DNA of 64,000 nt from Rhodobacter sp. (GTDB lineage: Bacteria > Pseudomonadota > Alphaproteobacteria > Rhodobacterales > Rhodobacteraceae), in contig JACKKF010000013.1 of the NCBI GenBank assembly GCA_020637555.1, positions 460,001 through 524,000 on the forward strand, in the 5' to 3' direction. Both the position numbers and the translations under genes were made by a program. A model generated the notes under the pieces. That model worked only from the letters and a program-made list of their open reading frames with translations, had not been told where the DNA came from and ran no database searches. Below, one piece after another: positions 32,496 through 41,316 of this stretch; the stretch's first letter is position 1, and each line of letters starts with the position of its first letter.

Positions 32496-33149
32496 ATGCT
32501 GAGCGTCATGTCCCTGATCACCACCCGCGCCGATCTGAGCGCCGAGTCCGCGGCCGAGGCCGTGGCCAAGGCGGCCATTCCCGGATGCGTGCTCAATCGC
32601 GTGACCGACCGCAGCCAGAAAGGCATCGCCTATGAACGCGGGGCACAGGATCTGGATGCCATCGCGCAATTTCCCTTTGCCGATGTCTCGGCCAGCCTGT
32701 CGGCCGCGAACGAGGGGCGGCTGGACCTGACCATGGGCCTGCCCCCGGGCATCATCGACGAGGTTCACCCCATCCTGTGCCTGAAGAACACGGTGCTTCC
32801 GCCCCCCGGGCCCGAGGCCGGGCTGAAGCGCATGTCCATCCTGCGCAAGCGCCCGGATGTCAGCGCCGCGTTCTTCCAGGAGCAATGGTTCAATCTGCAC
32901 GCGCTCCTGGTGAAACGCCTGCCGGGCATTCAGGGGTATCGCCAGAACCTGGTGATCGACGGCCCGCGCGATGCGGATGGTCACATGATGGTCGATGGCA
33001 TGGTCGAACTGTGGTTCCCCGATTCCGCCACTATCGACGCGGCGTTCCAGTCGGCGATCGGCAACACGACGATGATGCACGCGCGCGAATTCATTGGCGA
33101 GATCTCGACCTTTCTGGTGCAGCCGCTGGGTGCGGCGGGACAGGGATGA
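32496..33149 (+). CDS. EthD-domain protein (second in window)
   Basis: 217 aa from the ATG at 32496, with GAGG upstream; the next ATG is four codons on. The C-terminal half is a clear EthD domain: LKRMSILRKRPDVSAAFFQEQWFNLHALLVKRLPGIQGYRQNLVID ... DGMVELWFPDSATIDAAFQSA. The N-terminal half (about 1-95) is a diverged duplicate with little motif left. It is homologous to the duplicated EthD protein at 15562. Its place in the ABC importer operon links that operon to the TRAP/OYE operon in one pathway. The specific reaction is unknown. Confidence 0.8.
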   Translation: MLSVMSLITTRADLSAESAAEAVAKAAIPGCVLNRVTDRSQKGIAYERGAQDLDAIAQFPFADVSASLSAANEGRLDLTMGLPPGIIDEVHPILCLKNTVLPPPGPEAGLKRMSILRKRPDVSAAFFQEQWFNLHALLVKRLPGIQGYRQNLVIDGPRDADGHMMVDGMVELWFPDSATIDAAFQSAIGNTTMMHAREFIGEISTFLVQPLGAAGQG

Positions 33150-33164
33150 TCGCGGGCAGCGGCG

Positions 33165-33944
33165 ATGACCCACGACGCCGTCTTTTATCTGGTTCTGGCC
33201 GTTGCCGTGACCATCCTGGGCCTGTCCAAGGGTGGGTTCGCGGGTATCGGCATGGTCAGCACGCCCCTGGTCGCGGCCTTCAGCGATCCCCTGACGGCCG
33301 CCGGGCTGATGCTGCCGGTGATGATGGTTCAGGATCCGGTCGCGGTGTTCCTCTATCGTCGCAGCTTTGATCGGTCCCTCTTGCGCAGGATGCTGCCGGG
33401 CGCCGTGCTGGGGGTTGCCCTGGCCTATGTCTTTGCGGCCTCGGTTCCCGAGTGGAGCGTGCAGGCCGTGCTCGGGGTGCTGTCGCTGGGGTTCGCCCTG
33501 TGGCAACTGGCGATCCTGCGCCGCGGTGTCCCCGACCTGCCGCCCGTGCCGCGGTTCGACCGGGTCCTGGGGTTGCTTTCAGGCGCCGGCAGCGGGTTTT
33601 CCAGCGCCATCGCCCATGCGGGATCGCCGCCGTTCCAGATCTATGTCATGCCGCGCCACCTGCCCAAGGAGGTCTATGTCGGCACCAGTGTCATGTTCTT
33701 TGCCGCAACGAACGTGATGAAGGTTCCCAGCTTTGCCGCGCTGGGCCTGTTCCGGTCCGACCTGCTGGCGCTGAGCGTGCTCTACATGCCGCTGGCGGTC
33801 TTTTCCAGTTGGCTGGGCGTGCGTCTGGTGCGGTATGTGGATGTGCAGCGGTTCAACGTGATCATCACCCTGATCCTGCTGCTGATCGGCCTGTCGCTGC
33901 TGTGGCAGTCGGCCGCCGATCTGTCGGCCTGGTGGCACCGCTAG
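33165..33944 (+). CDS. TSUP (TauE/SafE) family membrane transporter
   Basis: 259 aa with 7-8 TM helices and the two-fold TSUP repeat. First repeat: LGLSKGGFAGIGMVSTPLVA (about 18-37) and LMLPVMMVQDPVAVFLYRR. Second repeat: SGFSSAIAHAGSPPFQIYVMP (about 145-165) followed by GTSVMFFAATNVMKV. These permeases move sulfonates, sulfite or small organic acids, generally outward. It follows the EthD gene by 15 bp and ends the operon. Export of an acid by-product of the pathway is a reasonable guess. Confidence 0.9.
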   Translation: MTHDAVFYLVLAVAVTILGLSKGGFAGIGMVSTPLVAAFSDPLTAAGLMLPVMMVQDPVAVFLYRRSFDRSLLRRMLPGAVLGVALAYVFAASVPEWSVQAVLGVLSLGFALWQLAILRRGVPDLPPVPRFDRVLGLLSGAGSGFSSAIAHAGSPPFQIYVMPRHLPKEVYVGTSVMFFAATNVMKVPSFAALGLFRSDLLALSVLYMPLAVFSSWLGVRLVRYVDVQRFNVIITLILLLIGLSLLWQSAADLSAWWHR

Positions 33945-34077
33945 GCGTGCCGCCGGCGGCGCTGTTTCGCCGATACCTCGTGCCCGAAAAACGGATAGCT
34001 TGACCTTTGCGGGTTTCTTGCCGCGCACCCGCGCGCTGCCTAAGCTGCCACCGATCAGGGGCAGGAGGGCAGGCGCC

Positions 34078-35004
34078 ATGAAAATCGCCGTGATCGGAGC
34101 AGGCGGTTTCGTCGGGGACCGGGTGGCGCGGCGCCTTGCGGCGGACCCCGGGGTCGACCGGCTGGTGTTGCTGGACCGCGCATTTCAGGCGCCGCCGGCA
34201 GGGCCCCGCATCGTGTCGATGACCGGCGATTTCGCCGATCCCGGCGTGCGGGCCCCCGTGATCGACGGGGCCGATGCGGTCATCGTGCTGGCCGCCGTTC
34301 TGGGTGGCGCGGCCGAGTCCGACCCTGCCCTCGCGCGTCGGGTGAATATTGACGCGACCCTCGACCTGTTCGAGGACCTGCGCCGCCGCAATCCGGGCAC
34401 GCGCGTGGTCTTCGCATCGACCATTGCCGCGTTTTCAGCCCCCATGCCGAACCCGGTCACGGATGCGCTGCGCCCCGCGCCGACCATGATCTACGGCGCC
34501 CACAAGGTCATGGTCGAGGTTGCGCTCACCCAGTACTCGGCGCGCGGATGGCTGGATGGCGTCAGCCTGCGGCCCGCCGGGATCACCGCGCGCGACGGCG
34601 CGGATGCCGCCTTGAAATCGGCCTTCATGTCGCGGTTGTTCTGGTGCGTGAAACGCGGCGAGGACATCACCCTTCCCGTGGCCGAGGACAGTTCTGCCTG
34701 GATGTCCTCGGTCGATGCGGTCGCGCGCAACTTCATCCATGCGGCGACGCTGCCCGCGCTGGGCACCGAACGTGCGGTCACCCTGCCCGCGCTGACCGTG
34801 CGGTTCGGCGATCTGGTCCGGGCGCTGCATCGGCAGTTTCCGCACAGTTCCGCGCGGGTGCACTTTGCCCCCGATCCTGACACGATTGCGATGTTCGGAT
34901 CCTATCCGCGCCTTGAAACAGCCGCCGCCGACCGCCTCGGCTTTGTCCGGGACGCGGATCTGGCGGCACTGGTTCGTCATTCTTTCCCCGAGGAGTCGCC
35001 ATGA
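34078..35004 (+). CDS. NAD-dependent epimerase/dehydratase-type dehydrogenase (extended SDR, DenD-like)
   Basis: 308 aa. The Rossmann motif IAVIGAGGFVGDRVARRL (about 3-20) and the active-site Tyr-Lys in MIYGAHKVMVEVAL (about 138-150) are intact, as are VVFASTIAAFSAP and the C-terminal VRFGDLVRALHRQFP. The arrangement resembles D-erythronate dehydrogenase and related sugar-acid enzymes that oxidise a 2- or 4-hydroxyl. It is coupled by ATGA to an FAH-family gene, a pairing seen in oxidative sugar-acid or lactone breakdown. The start is the ATG with AGGAGGGCAGGCGCC upstream. Confidence 0.85.
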   Translation: MKIAVIGAGGFVGDRVARRLAADPGVDRLVLLDRAFQAPPAGPRIVSMTGDFADPGVRAPVIDGADAVIVLAAVLGGAAESDPALARRVNIDATLDLFEDLRRRNPGTRVVFASTIAAFSAPMPNPVTDALRPAPTMIYGAHKVMVEVALTQYSARGWLDGVSLRPAGITARDGADAALKSAFMSRLFWCVKRGEDITLPVAEDSSAWMSSVDAVARNFIHAATLPALGTERAVTLPALTVRFGDLVRALHRQFPHSSARVHFAPDPDTIAMFGSYPRLETAAADRLGFVRDADLAALVRHSFPEESP

Positions 35005-35966
35005 AACTCGCCACATTGCCGAACGGAACCCCAGATGGTCGCCTGCATGTCGTTACCCGCGATCTGACGCGCTGTGCGCCCGCGCAAGCGGTGACGACAC
35101 TTCAGGCCGCGCTGGAGAACTGGGTCGCGGTCGCGCCCGCGCTTGAACGCGACTATGCCGCCCTGAATGCCGGGGGCGGCAGCCCGTTCCAGCCCCTTGC
35201 GGCGCTGGCGCCGCTGCCGCGCGCATGGCAGTGGCTGGATGGCTCGGCGTTCGACAGCCACGGCGACCTGATGCAGAAAGTGTTCAATACCGCCCCCGTC
35301 GATACCGGGGGCAAGCCGCTGATGTATCAAGGCGTTTCGAATGTCTTTCTGGCCCCGGCGCAAGACGTGCGGATGCCGTCAACCGACGATGGCATCGATT
35401 TCGAGGGCGAATTCGGCATCATCACCGATGCGGTCCCCATGGGCACGCCCGCAAGCCGGGCGCGCGCGCATATCCGCCTGATCGTGCAGATCAATGACTG
35501 GTCGCTGCGCCGTCTCGCCCCGATCGAGATGAAGACAGGCTTTGGCTGGGTGCAGGCCAAACCCGCCTGTTCCATGGCGCCGGTCGCCGTCACCCCCGAT
35601 GAACTGGGCCCGGCCTGGCGCGATGCGCGCGTGGACCTGCCGCTGCTGGTCGACTGGAACGGCGAACGCTTTGGTGCCGCCAACGGCTATGCGATGAGCG
35701 CGGGGTTCGACGAGCTGGTGGCGCATGCCGCCTATTCGCGCGATCTGGTGGCGGGCACGGTGATCGGCTCGGGCACCGTGTCGAACCCGAACTACCGCGA
35801 GGTCGGCTCCTCGTGCATCGCGGAACGCCGCGGGATCGAGCTGGCAGACCAGGGAGAGCCGACAACGCCCTTCATGGCCTATGGCGACCGCATCCGCATG
35901 GAGGTGTTCGGCACCGACGGACAGTCGGTGTTCGGGCCCATCGACCAGGCCGTCGTTCGGCCCTGA
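35001..35966 (+). CDS. fumarylacetoacetate hydrolase (FAH) family protein
   Basis: 321 aa. Metal ligands of the FAH fold are visible as DFEGEFGII (Glu-x-Glu, about 130-138) and VQINDWSLRR (Asp, about 163). The substrate cleft includes KTGFGWVQAKPACSMAPVAV and the C-terminal GTVIGSGTVSNPNYRE. Members hydrolyse beta-diketones or decarboxylate/dehydrate acylpyruvates and 2-keto-3-deoxy acids. With the dehydrogenase directly upstream (4-bp overlap) it may cleave or dehydrate an oxidised sugar-acid-type product. It converges on a LysR gene with only 2 bp between stops. Confidence 0.9.
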   Translation: MKLATLPNGTPDGRLHVVTRDLTRCAPAQAVTTLQAALENWVAVAPALERDYAALNAGGGSPFQPLAALAPLPRAWQWLDGSAFDSHGDLMQKVFNTAPVDTGGKPLMYQGVSNVFLAPAQDVRMPSTDDGIDFEGEFGIITDAVPMGTPASRARAHIRLIVQINDWSLRRLAPIEMKTGFGWVQAKPACSMAPVAVTPDELGPAWRDARVDLPLLVDWNGERFGAANGYAMSAGFDELVAHAAYSRDLVAGTVIGSGTVSNPNYREVGSSCIAERRGIELADQGEPTTPFMAYGDRIRMEVFGTDGQSVFGPIDQAVVRP

Positions 35967-35968
35967 TC

Positions 35969-36868
35969 TCAGGGTGCGCGGCAGGCCAGGATCTGCGCGC
36001 GCACCCAGGCCAGGCAGGCGTCGTCGGCGGCATGGGTGTGCCATTGCAGGGACTCATCCAGCAACGGCAGGTCAAAGGGCAGCGGCAGGATGCGCAGCGG
36101 CGCCATCGTCGCGAAAAGCTGCGCCAGCCGCCGCGGCAGCGTCGCCAGATGCCGCGTGCCCGCGACCAGAAAGGGCACCGCGGCAAAACTGTTCGATACG
36201 GCGGCCAAGTGCCGGTCGATGCCCATCGCCTGCAGCAGCGATGTCTCGATCGGCGCAAGCCCGGCGTCGAACTGCATGGTCACATGGCGCGCGGCCACAT
36301 AGTCGGCCCGCGTCAGCGAGGGGCCCAGGTCGCGGTTCCGCGCGCACGCCAGAACCACATGGTCATCGGTGAAATAGGGCACATGCGGATGATCCGGCGC
36401 CAGCACGCGGCGTGGCAGGACCGCCAGATCGACCTCGGCCCGGTCCAGTGCCTCCCGGGCATTCTGTTGCGGCGATTCCAGAACGACCGTCAGGCCCGGC
36501 GCCTGCTGGCCGATTACCTGAATCGCCGGTGCCAGTTGCGTCAGCACCACATAGTCCGACGCCTGAATGCGCACCGTGCGGCGGACGGTGGCGGGGTCGA
36601 ACTCGGGCGGTTGGATGATCGTGCCGTCGATCTGCATCAAGACCGCGCGCACCCGTGGTTGCAGGGCGCGCGCGCGGGGCGTCAGCACCAGCTGGCGCCC
36701 GGACGGCACCAGCAGGTCATCGTCGAAATACTCGCGCAGGCGGGCCAGCGCACCCGAGGTCGCGGATTGGCTGAGAAACAGCTTCCGCGCCGCCCGGCTG
36801 ACGTTGCGTTCCGTCAGCAGCACGTCCAGCGCGGCCAGCAGGTTCAGATCGAGTCGCTTGAAACGCAT
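35969..36868 (-). CDS. LysR-family transcriptional regulator
   Basis: 299 aa. N-terminal HTH is LDLNLLAALDVLLTERNVSRAARKLFLSQSATSGALARLREYF (about 6-48), with the linker helix and co-inducer domain following (about 90-290). It resembles the NodD/NahR side of LysR. It is divergent from the next LysR gene (37013), with 144 bp between starts, and converges on the FAH gene. It may regulate either the dehydrogenase/FAH pair or the ABC operon beyond. Confidence 0.93.
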   Translation of the reverse strand: MRFKRLDLNLLAALDVLLTERNVSRAARKLFLSQSATSGALARLREYFDDDLLVPSGRQLVLTPRARALQPRVRAVLMQIDGTIIQPPEFDPATVRRTVRIQASDYVVLTQLAPAIQVIGQQAPGLTVVLESPQQNAREALDRAEVDLAVLPRRVLAPDHPHVPYFTDDHVVLACARNRDLGPSLTRADYVAARHVTMQFDAGLAPIETSLLQAMGIDRHLAAVSNSFAAVPFLVAGTRHLATLPRRLAQLFATMAPLRILPLPFDLPLLDESLQWHTHAADDACLAWVRAQILACRAP

Positions 36869-37012
36869 CGGGCACCCATCGGTTTGGTGGATAAGTCATC
36901 CATCCCGCGCCCGGTGCTGTAAATACCCGGGCGCGTCGGTTGCCGGTTCCCCTCGGGCACGGTCCGGTCGATACTGGCCCCCAAACTGGCCCCGCAAACC
37001 GGAGCTTGCCCG

Positions 37013-37945
37013 ATGCGACTCGATGGTCTGGACCTCAATCTCGTCATCGCCCTCGAGGCGATCCTGCGGCTCAGGTCGGTTTCGGCCGCCGCGGCCGAGA
37101 CGCATCTGACCCAGCCCGCGCTGTCGCGGTCGCTGGGCCGGTTGCGCGATCACTTCGGCGATCCGCTGGTGCTTGTCTCGGGCCGGGAATTGCTGCTGAC
37201 CGAATTCGGTGCGGCGATTCACCCCTTTGCCAGCCGATTGCTGAACGAGGCACGGGCCTTTGCCCAGATGCGCGCGGTGTTCGACCCGGCCGTCGAAACG
37301 CGCGAATTCTCGATCATCTGTTCGGACTATGTCAGTCTGACCCTGCTGGCGCCGATGCTGGGCAAGCTCGCGGCACAGGCCCCCCAGGTTTCGCTGCGCT
37401 GCCTGTCCATCGACACCAGTGCCGACTTGGCCTTTGCCAGGGGCGAGATCGACTTTCGCGTGATCCCCGAATACGTTCTGAGCGGCGACTACCACAGTTG
37501 CCGCTTGTTCTCGGACAGTTTCGTCAGCGTGGTCTGGAGCGGCAACACCAGGGTCGGCGATACGCTGGACCGTGACACCTATCTGTCGTTGCGCCACGTG
37601 GCCACGGCCTTTGGCTCCAACCGGTTCGGCAGCCATCTTGAGCAGTTTCTGGCCGCCAGCCGGATTGATCTGGATGTGGCGATGGTGCTGCCCAGTTTCT
37701 CGTTGCTGCCGCAATGCGTGGTGGGCACGCCGCATGTCGCCACCATTCACCGGCGGCTGGCGACGCTGTTGCCGGACGACGCGCCGCTGCGGGTTCTGGA
37801 AACCCCGATCGCGATTCCGCCGCTTGTGCAGAATCTGCAATGGCATCCCGCGCGGGAAGGCGACAAGGCCGCGATCTGGATGCGGCAGATGCTGTTGGCC
37901 GCAGCGGCCGAGGACATCGTGCCGGCAACCCCGGCAGCACGGTGA
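37013..37945 (+). CDS. LysR-family transcriptional regulator
   Basis: 310 aa, HTH LDLNLVIALEAILRLRSVSAAAAETHLTQPALSRSLGRLRDHFGDPLVL (about 6-54), and an effector domain with FSIICSDYVSLTLLAPML. It is similar in style to its divergent LysR neighbour. It lies 102 bp before the NitT/TauT-type ABC operon, whose promoter has a perfect -10 but poor -35, so it is the likely activator of that operon. Confidence 0.93.
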   Translation: MRLDGLDLNLVIALEAILRLRSVSAAAAETHLTQPALSRSLGRLRDHFGDPLVLVSGRELLLTEFGAAIHPFASRLLNEARAFAQMRAVFDPAVETREFSIICSDYVSLTLLAPMLGKLAAQAPQVSLRCLSIDTSADLAFARGEIDFRVIPEYVLSGDYHSCRLFSDSFVSVVWSGNTRVGDTLDRDTYLSLRHVATAFGSNRFGSHLEQFLAASRIDLDVAMVLPSFSLLPQCVVGTPHVATIHRRLATLLPDDAPLRVLETPIAIPPLVQNLQWHPAREGDKAAIWMRQMLLAAAAEDIVPATPAAR

Positions 37946-37949
37946 TATG

Positions 37950-37973
37950 ATTTTCAATCATCGAAAATATAAT
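37950..37973 (+). promoter_or_regulatory. operator and -10 element before the NitT/TauT-type ABC operon
   Basis: Inverted repeat ATTTTC-N7-GAAAAT (37950-37968) overlaps a consensus TATAAT (37968-37973). No good -35 lies 16-18 bp upstream, the usual picture of an activator-dependent LysR promoter. Confidence 0.55.
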
Positions 37974-38047
37974 TCCTATTCATTTGTGTCATTCCAAATA
38001 TCTGCCTAGGGTCACCCGGACACACGCCGGACCGGGAGGGGGCAGTC

Positions 38048-38839
38048 ATGACAACCGTTCAGGCCGCCCGAGGCCCGGAAACGCCGATCATGGCGATTGC
38101 CGGGGCCAGCGTTTCGTTCGGCGCCGCCCGGGTGCTGGACGGAATTGACCTGGAACTGCGGCGCGGCGAGTTTGTCTGCGTCGTCGGTCCCTCGGGCAGT
38201 GGCAAGACGACACTGTTGCGCCTGTTGTCTGGGCTGCAACCCGCCACGACGGGCACGGTTTTCCATCAGGGCACCGTGCAGAATGGCCCCGCGCGCGGGG
38301 TGGCCATCGTCTTTCAGGATTACGCCCATGCCCTGCTGCCCTGGCGCACGGCGGCGGGGAACGTGTCGCTCGCGCTCGAGGCGGCAGGCCTGCCCCGTGC
38401 CCAGCGGGCCGATCGGATCGCGGCCCTTCTCGCGACAGTGGGACTGGCAGCCCATGCGGACCACTTTCCGGCGCAGATGTCCGGCGGGATGCAGCAACGG
38501 TTGCAGATCGCGCGCTGTCTGGCACAGGACCCCGATGTGCTGTTGATGGATGAACCCTTTGGCGCACTCGATGCGATGACCCGGCAAAAGCTGCAGGACG
38601 AAATCCTGCGGATCGTCGCCGCCAGCGGTGTCACCGCGTTCTTTGTCACCCATGATCTTGAGGAAGCGATCTATCTGGGTGACCGTGTGGTCGCGCTGGA
38701 GCCGAACCCGGGCCGCGTCGGCGCCATTTTCGACGTCCCCCTGCCGCGCCCACGCACGCAGTTGTCCACCCGCGAACACCCTGAGTTCCTGCGGCTGCGG
38801 CGGGATCTGTTCGACTTCATCCAGCAGTTCGAGCCATGA
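38048..38839 (+). CDS. ABC transporter ATPase, nitrate/sulfonate/taurine type
   Basis: 263 aa. Walker A GPSGSGKTT (about 47-55), Q-loop VFQDYAHALLPWRTAAGNV, signature MSGGMQQRLQIARCL (about 140-154), Walker B VLLMDEPFGALDAMT, and H-loop FFVTHDLEEA. The short DALLPW-type Q-loop is characteristic of SsuB/TauB/NrtD-like ATPases. It is first of a tightly packed operon (ATPase, permease, permease, binding protein), with each start overlapping the previous stop. Confidence 0.95.
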   Translation: MTTVQAARGPETPIMAIAGASVSFGAARVLDGIDLELRRGEFVCVVGPSGSGKTTLLRLLSGLQPATTGTVFHQGTVQNGPARGVAIVFQDYAHALLPWRTAAGNVSLALEAAGLPRAQRADRIAALLATVGLAAHADHFPAQMSGGMQQRLQIARCLAQDPDVLLMDEPFGALDAMTRQKLQDEILRIVAASGVTAFFVTHDLEEAIYLGDRVVALEPNPGRVGAIFDVPLPRPRTQLSTREHPEFLRLRRDLFDFIQQFEP

Positions 38840-39600
38840 CTGCCGGTGTCGTCGGTCGCGCCCGGGGATTGATCCTGCCGCTGGCTCTGGTCGTGCTGTG
38901 GCAGGCGCTGGCCTCGATCCGGGGTATTGAAAGCGACACGCTGGCGGCGCCGGTGCAGATCGTCGGCGCGCTGGGCGATGCGCTTGTCAATGCCGAGTTC
39001 TGGATCGCCACGCGCGACACGGTGCTCAGCGCCGCGCTGGGCCTGGCGCTGGGGGGCGTTCTGGGGGCGATGACCGGGCTGGTCTTTGGGCTCGTGCCGC
39101 CGGTCTCGCGGTTGATGCGCGTTCCGGTAGAGGTTTTGCGCCCGGTGCCGGCGATCGCGCTGGTGCCCATCGCGATCCTGATCTTCGGTTTTGGCTATGC
39201 GCTTGAGGTCGCGATCGTCGCCTTTGCGGTGTTCTTTCCCGTGCTGATCCTGATCGAAGCCGCGGTTCGGGGCGTAGAGCCGCGCCTGACCGAGGTCGCA
39301 CGCCTGCTGCGCCTGTCACCGGGCGCGCGCATCGCCAAGATCGTCGTTCCGGCGGTGCTGCCGCGTGCCTTTGTGGCGTTGCGCTTGGCGGCGGGGCTGG
39401 CGCTGGTGGTCGCGATCACGGTCGAGATCGCCGCCAATCCGATGGGACTGGGCGCCCGCATGATCCTGGCGGCGCAATCCCTGCGTGCGCCGGACATGTT
39501 CGCAACCCTGATCTGGGTGGCGGTGCTGGGCTGGGCCATCAACGCGGGCCTGGTCCGGGCACAGGCGGCCCTGTTTCCCGATGCGCAGAGGCCGCGATGA
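38836..39600 (+). CDS. ABC transporter permease (SsuC/TauC type), 1
   Basis: 254 aa with six TM helices. The EAA loop that docks on the ATPase reads EVARLLRLSPGARIAKIVVPAVLPRAFVALRLAAGLALVVAI (about 155-195). The start overlaps the ATPase stop by ATGA and the end overlaps the next permease gene the same way, so expression is coupled. Two different permeases in one operon imply a heterodimeric channel. Confidence 0.94.
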   Translation: MTAGVVGRARGLILPLALVVLWQALASIRGIESDTLAAPVQIVGALGDALVNAEFWIATRDTVLSAALGLALGGVLGAMTGLVFGLVPPVSRLMRVPVEVLRPVPAIALVPIAILIFGFGYALEVAIVAFAVFFPVLILIEAAVRGVEPRLTEVARLLRLSPGARIAKIVVPAVLPRAFVALRLAAGLALVVAITVEIAANPMGLGARMILAAQSLRAPDMFATLIWVAVLGWAINAGLVRAQAALFPDAQRPR

Positions 39601-40364
39601 TCGGGGTTCCGCGATCGGTTCTGTGGTTCCTCGGCTCGTGCCTGGTGCTGGTCGCCGGCCTGGGCCTTTGGCAGGTGCTGGCGGATTCGGGCGCCATTCC
39701 GCGCGCTTTCTTTCCGGGCCCCGACCGGGTGTGGACCGCGCTGCACCGCGGGTTTTCCTCGGGGGCGATGATCGGCGAGACACTGACCACGGTGCGCCGC
39801 ATGGCACTGGGCTGGGCGCTGGCGTCGGTGATCGGGGTCGGCCTGGGCGCGCTGGTCGGGTTGTCGCCGTGGATGCGCACCTATGTCGCGCCCACCTTCG
39901 AGGGGCTGCGCCCGATCCCGGCGTCGGCCCTGGCCCCTTTGGCGGTGCTGGCCTTTGGCCTGTCGGACGGGATGATCCTGGCGCTGATCGCCTTCGGTGC
40001 GGTCTGGCCGATGCTGCTGACCACGGTGCACGGCGTCGCCAGCGTGCATCCGCGCAAGGCCGAGGTCGCGCGCCTGCTGGGTCTGTCACGGCTGGCCTAT
40101 GCCTGGAAGATCGCCCTGCCGGCGGCCACGCCCGACATCCTGGGTGGCCTGCGGCTGGGCCTGACCGTCGCGCTGATCCTGGCCGTGGTGGGCGAGATGA
40201 TCACCGTTCAGGGCGGCCTGGGCGCGCGGATCATGATTGCCGCGCGCCGCTTCAATGCCGCCGACATCTTTGCCGGGGTCGCCCTGCTGGGCGCGATCGG
40301 CCTGCTGACCAACGCCGCGCTTTCGCAGATCGAGGCGCGGCTTCTGCGCTGGACCCATCGTTGA
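39597..40364 (+). CDS. ABC transporter permease (SsuC/TauC type), 2
   Basis: 255 aa with six TM helices. The EAA loop is AEVARLLGLSRLAYAWKIALPAATPDILGGLRLGLTVALILAVVGEMI. It is related to the upstream permease, with which it should form the transmembrane pore. It overlaps that gene by 4 bp and is followed 13 bp on by the binding protein. Confidence 0.94.
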   Translation: MIGVPRSVLWFLGSCLVLVAGLGLWQVLADSGAIPRAFFPGPDRVWTALHRGFSSGAMIGETLTTVRRMALGWALASVIGVGLGALVGLSPWMRTYVAPTFEGLRPIPASALAPLAVLAFGLSDGMILALIAFGAVWPMLLTTVHGVASVHPRKAEVARLLGLSRLAYAWKIALPAATPDILGGLRLGLTVALILAVVGEMITVQGGLGARIMIAARRFNAADIFAGVALLGAIGLLTNAALSQIEARLLRWTHR

Positions 40365-40377
40365 AAGGGAGAACACC

Positions 40378-41310
40378 ATGAACCACCGTCTTTTCGGACT
40401 TGCCGTCGCCCTGGGCGCCCTGCCGGTCGCCGCGCAGGCCACGGATGTGACCATCCTCTACACGGCCTCGGCCCCGTTCGTGGCGGTCTATGTCGCCGCC
40501 GACCAGGGGTTCTTTGCGAACCACGGCGTCAACGCGACACTGCAACTGGCGCAGAACGGATCGGTCACGGTCTCGGGGATCGTGTCGGGGTCGGCGCAGG
40601 TCGGGCTCCCCACCCCGACGGTGGTTCTGCAAGCCATCGACAACGGGCTGGACCTGCAGGTCTTTGCCACGACCAACATGTTCCCCGACAATACCGCCGC
40701 CGGGCTGGTGGTCACGCCCGACAGCGGGATCACCGACGCGGCCTCGATGAACGGTCACATGATCGGCGTGCCGGGAATCGGGGGGCTGCTGGATGTGGTG
40801 ATGCGCAAATGGGTCGATGAGAACGGCGGCGACAGCTCGACGCTGAACATCGTCGAATTCGCGCTGCCGCAAACCGCCGATGTGCTGCGCGGTCACCAGA
40901 TGGACGGGGTGGCCACGCTGGACCCGTTCCTCAGCCGCGCCGTCGATTCGGGGGCCGGCGTGTTCGTCGGCAACTATACCGACGTGATCCCGGCCGGAAC
41001 CGCTGCGGGGGTGTTGACCGTGACCGCCGACTGGGCGGCCGCCAATGCGGATGCGATCGCCGGGATGCAGGCCGCGCTGGACGACGCGGCCGCGTTCATC
41101 GCCACCCATCCTGACGAGGCCCGCGCCGCCATCGCCCATTATACCACCCTGCCGCCGCCGGTGGTGGCGGGGATGACCCTGCCGAACACCAGCAACCTGC
41201 ACGTCACGCCGGAAAGTTTTGCGTTCTGGCAGGACCTGGCGGTCGATCAGGGCCTGATCGGCGCGCCTGTCGATCTTTCGCACATGGTCATTCCCTTCGC
41301 CGGGGAGTGA
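40378..41310 (+). CDS. ABC transporter periplasmic binding protein, NMT1/THI5-like (SsuA/TauA type)
   Basis: 310 aa, with a signal peptide ending PVAAQA (about 20). NMT1-like core: ILYTASAPFVAVYVAADQGFFANHGVNATLQLAQNGSVTVSGIVSGSAQVGLPTP (about 25-78) and the interdomain region ITDAASMNGHMIGVPGIGGLLDVVMRKWV. The class binds sulfonates, pyrimidine precursors or aromatic acids. The ligand is not evident; the next gene, a cyclase-type hydrolase, may act on it. A strong hairpin directly after the stop would favour excess binding protein. Confidence 0.92.
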   Translation: MNHRLFGLAVALGALPVAAQATDVTILYTASAPFVAVYVAADQGFFANHGVNATLQLAQNGSVTVSGIVSGSAQVGLPTPTVVLQAIDNGLDLQVFATTNMFPDNTAAGLVVTPDSGITDAASMNGHMIGVPGIGGLLDVVMRKWVDENGGDSSTLNIVEFALPQTADVLRGHQMDGVATLDPFLSRAVDSGAGVFVGNYTDVIPAGTAAGVLTVTADWAAANADAIAGMQAALDDAAAFIATHPDEARAAIAHYTTLPPPVVAGMTLPNTSNLHVTPESFAFWQDLAVDQGLIGAPVDLSHMVIPFAGE

Positions 41311-41316
41311 GCATCA

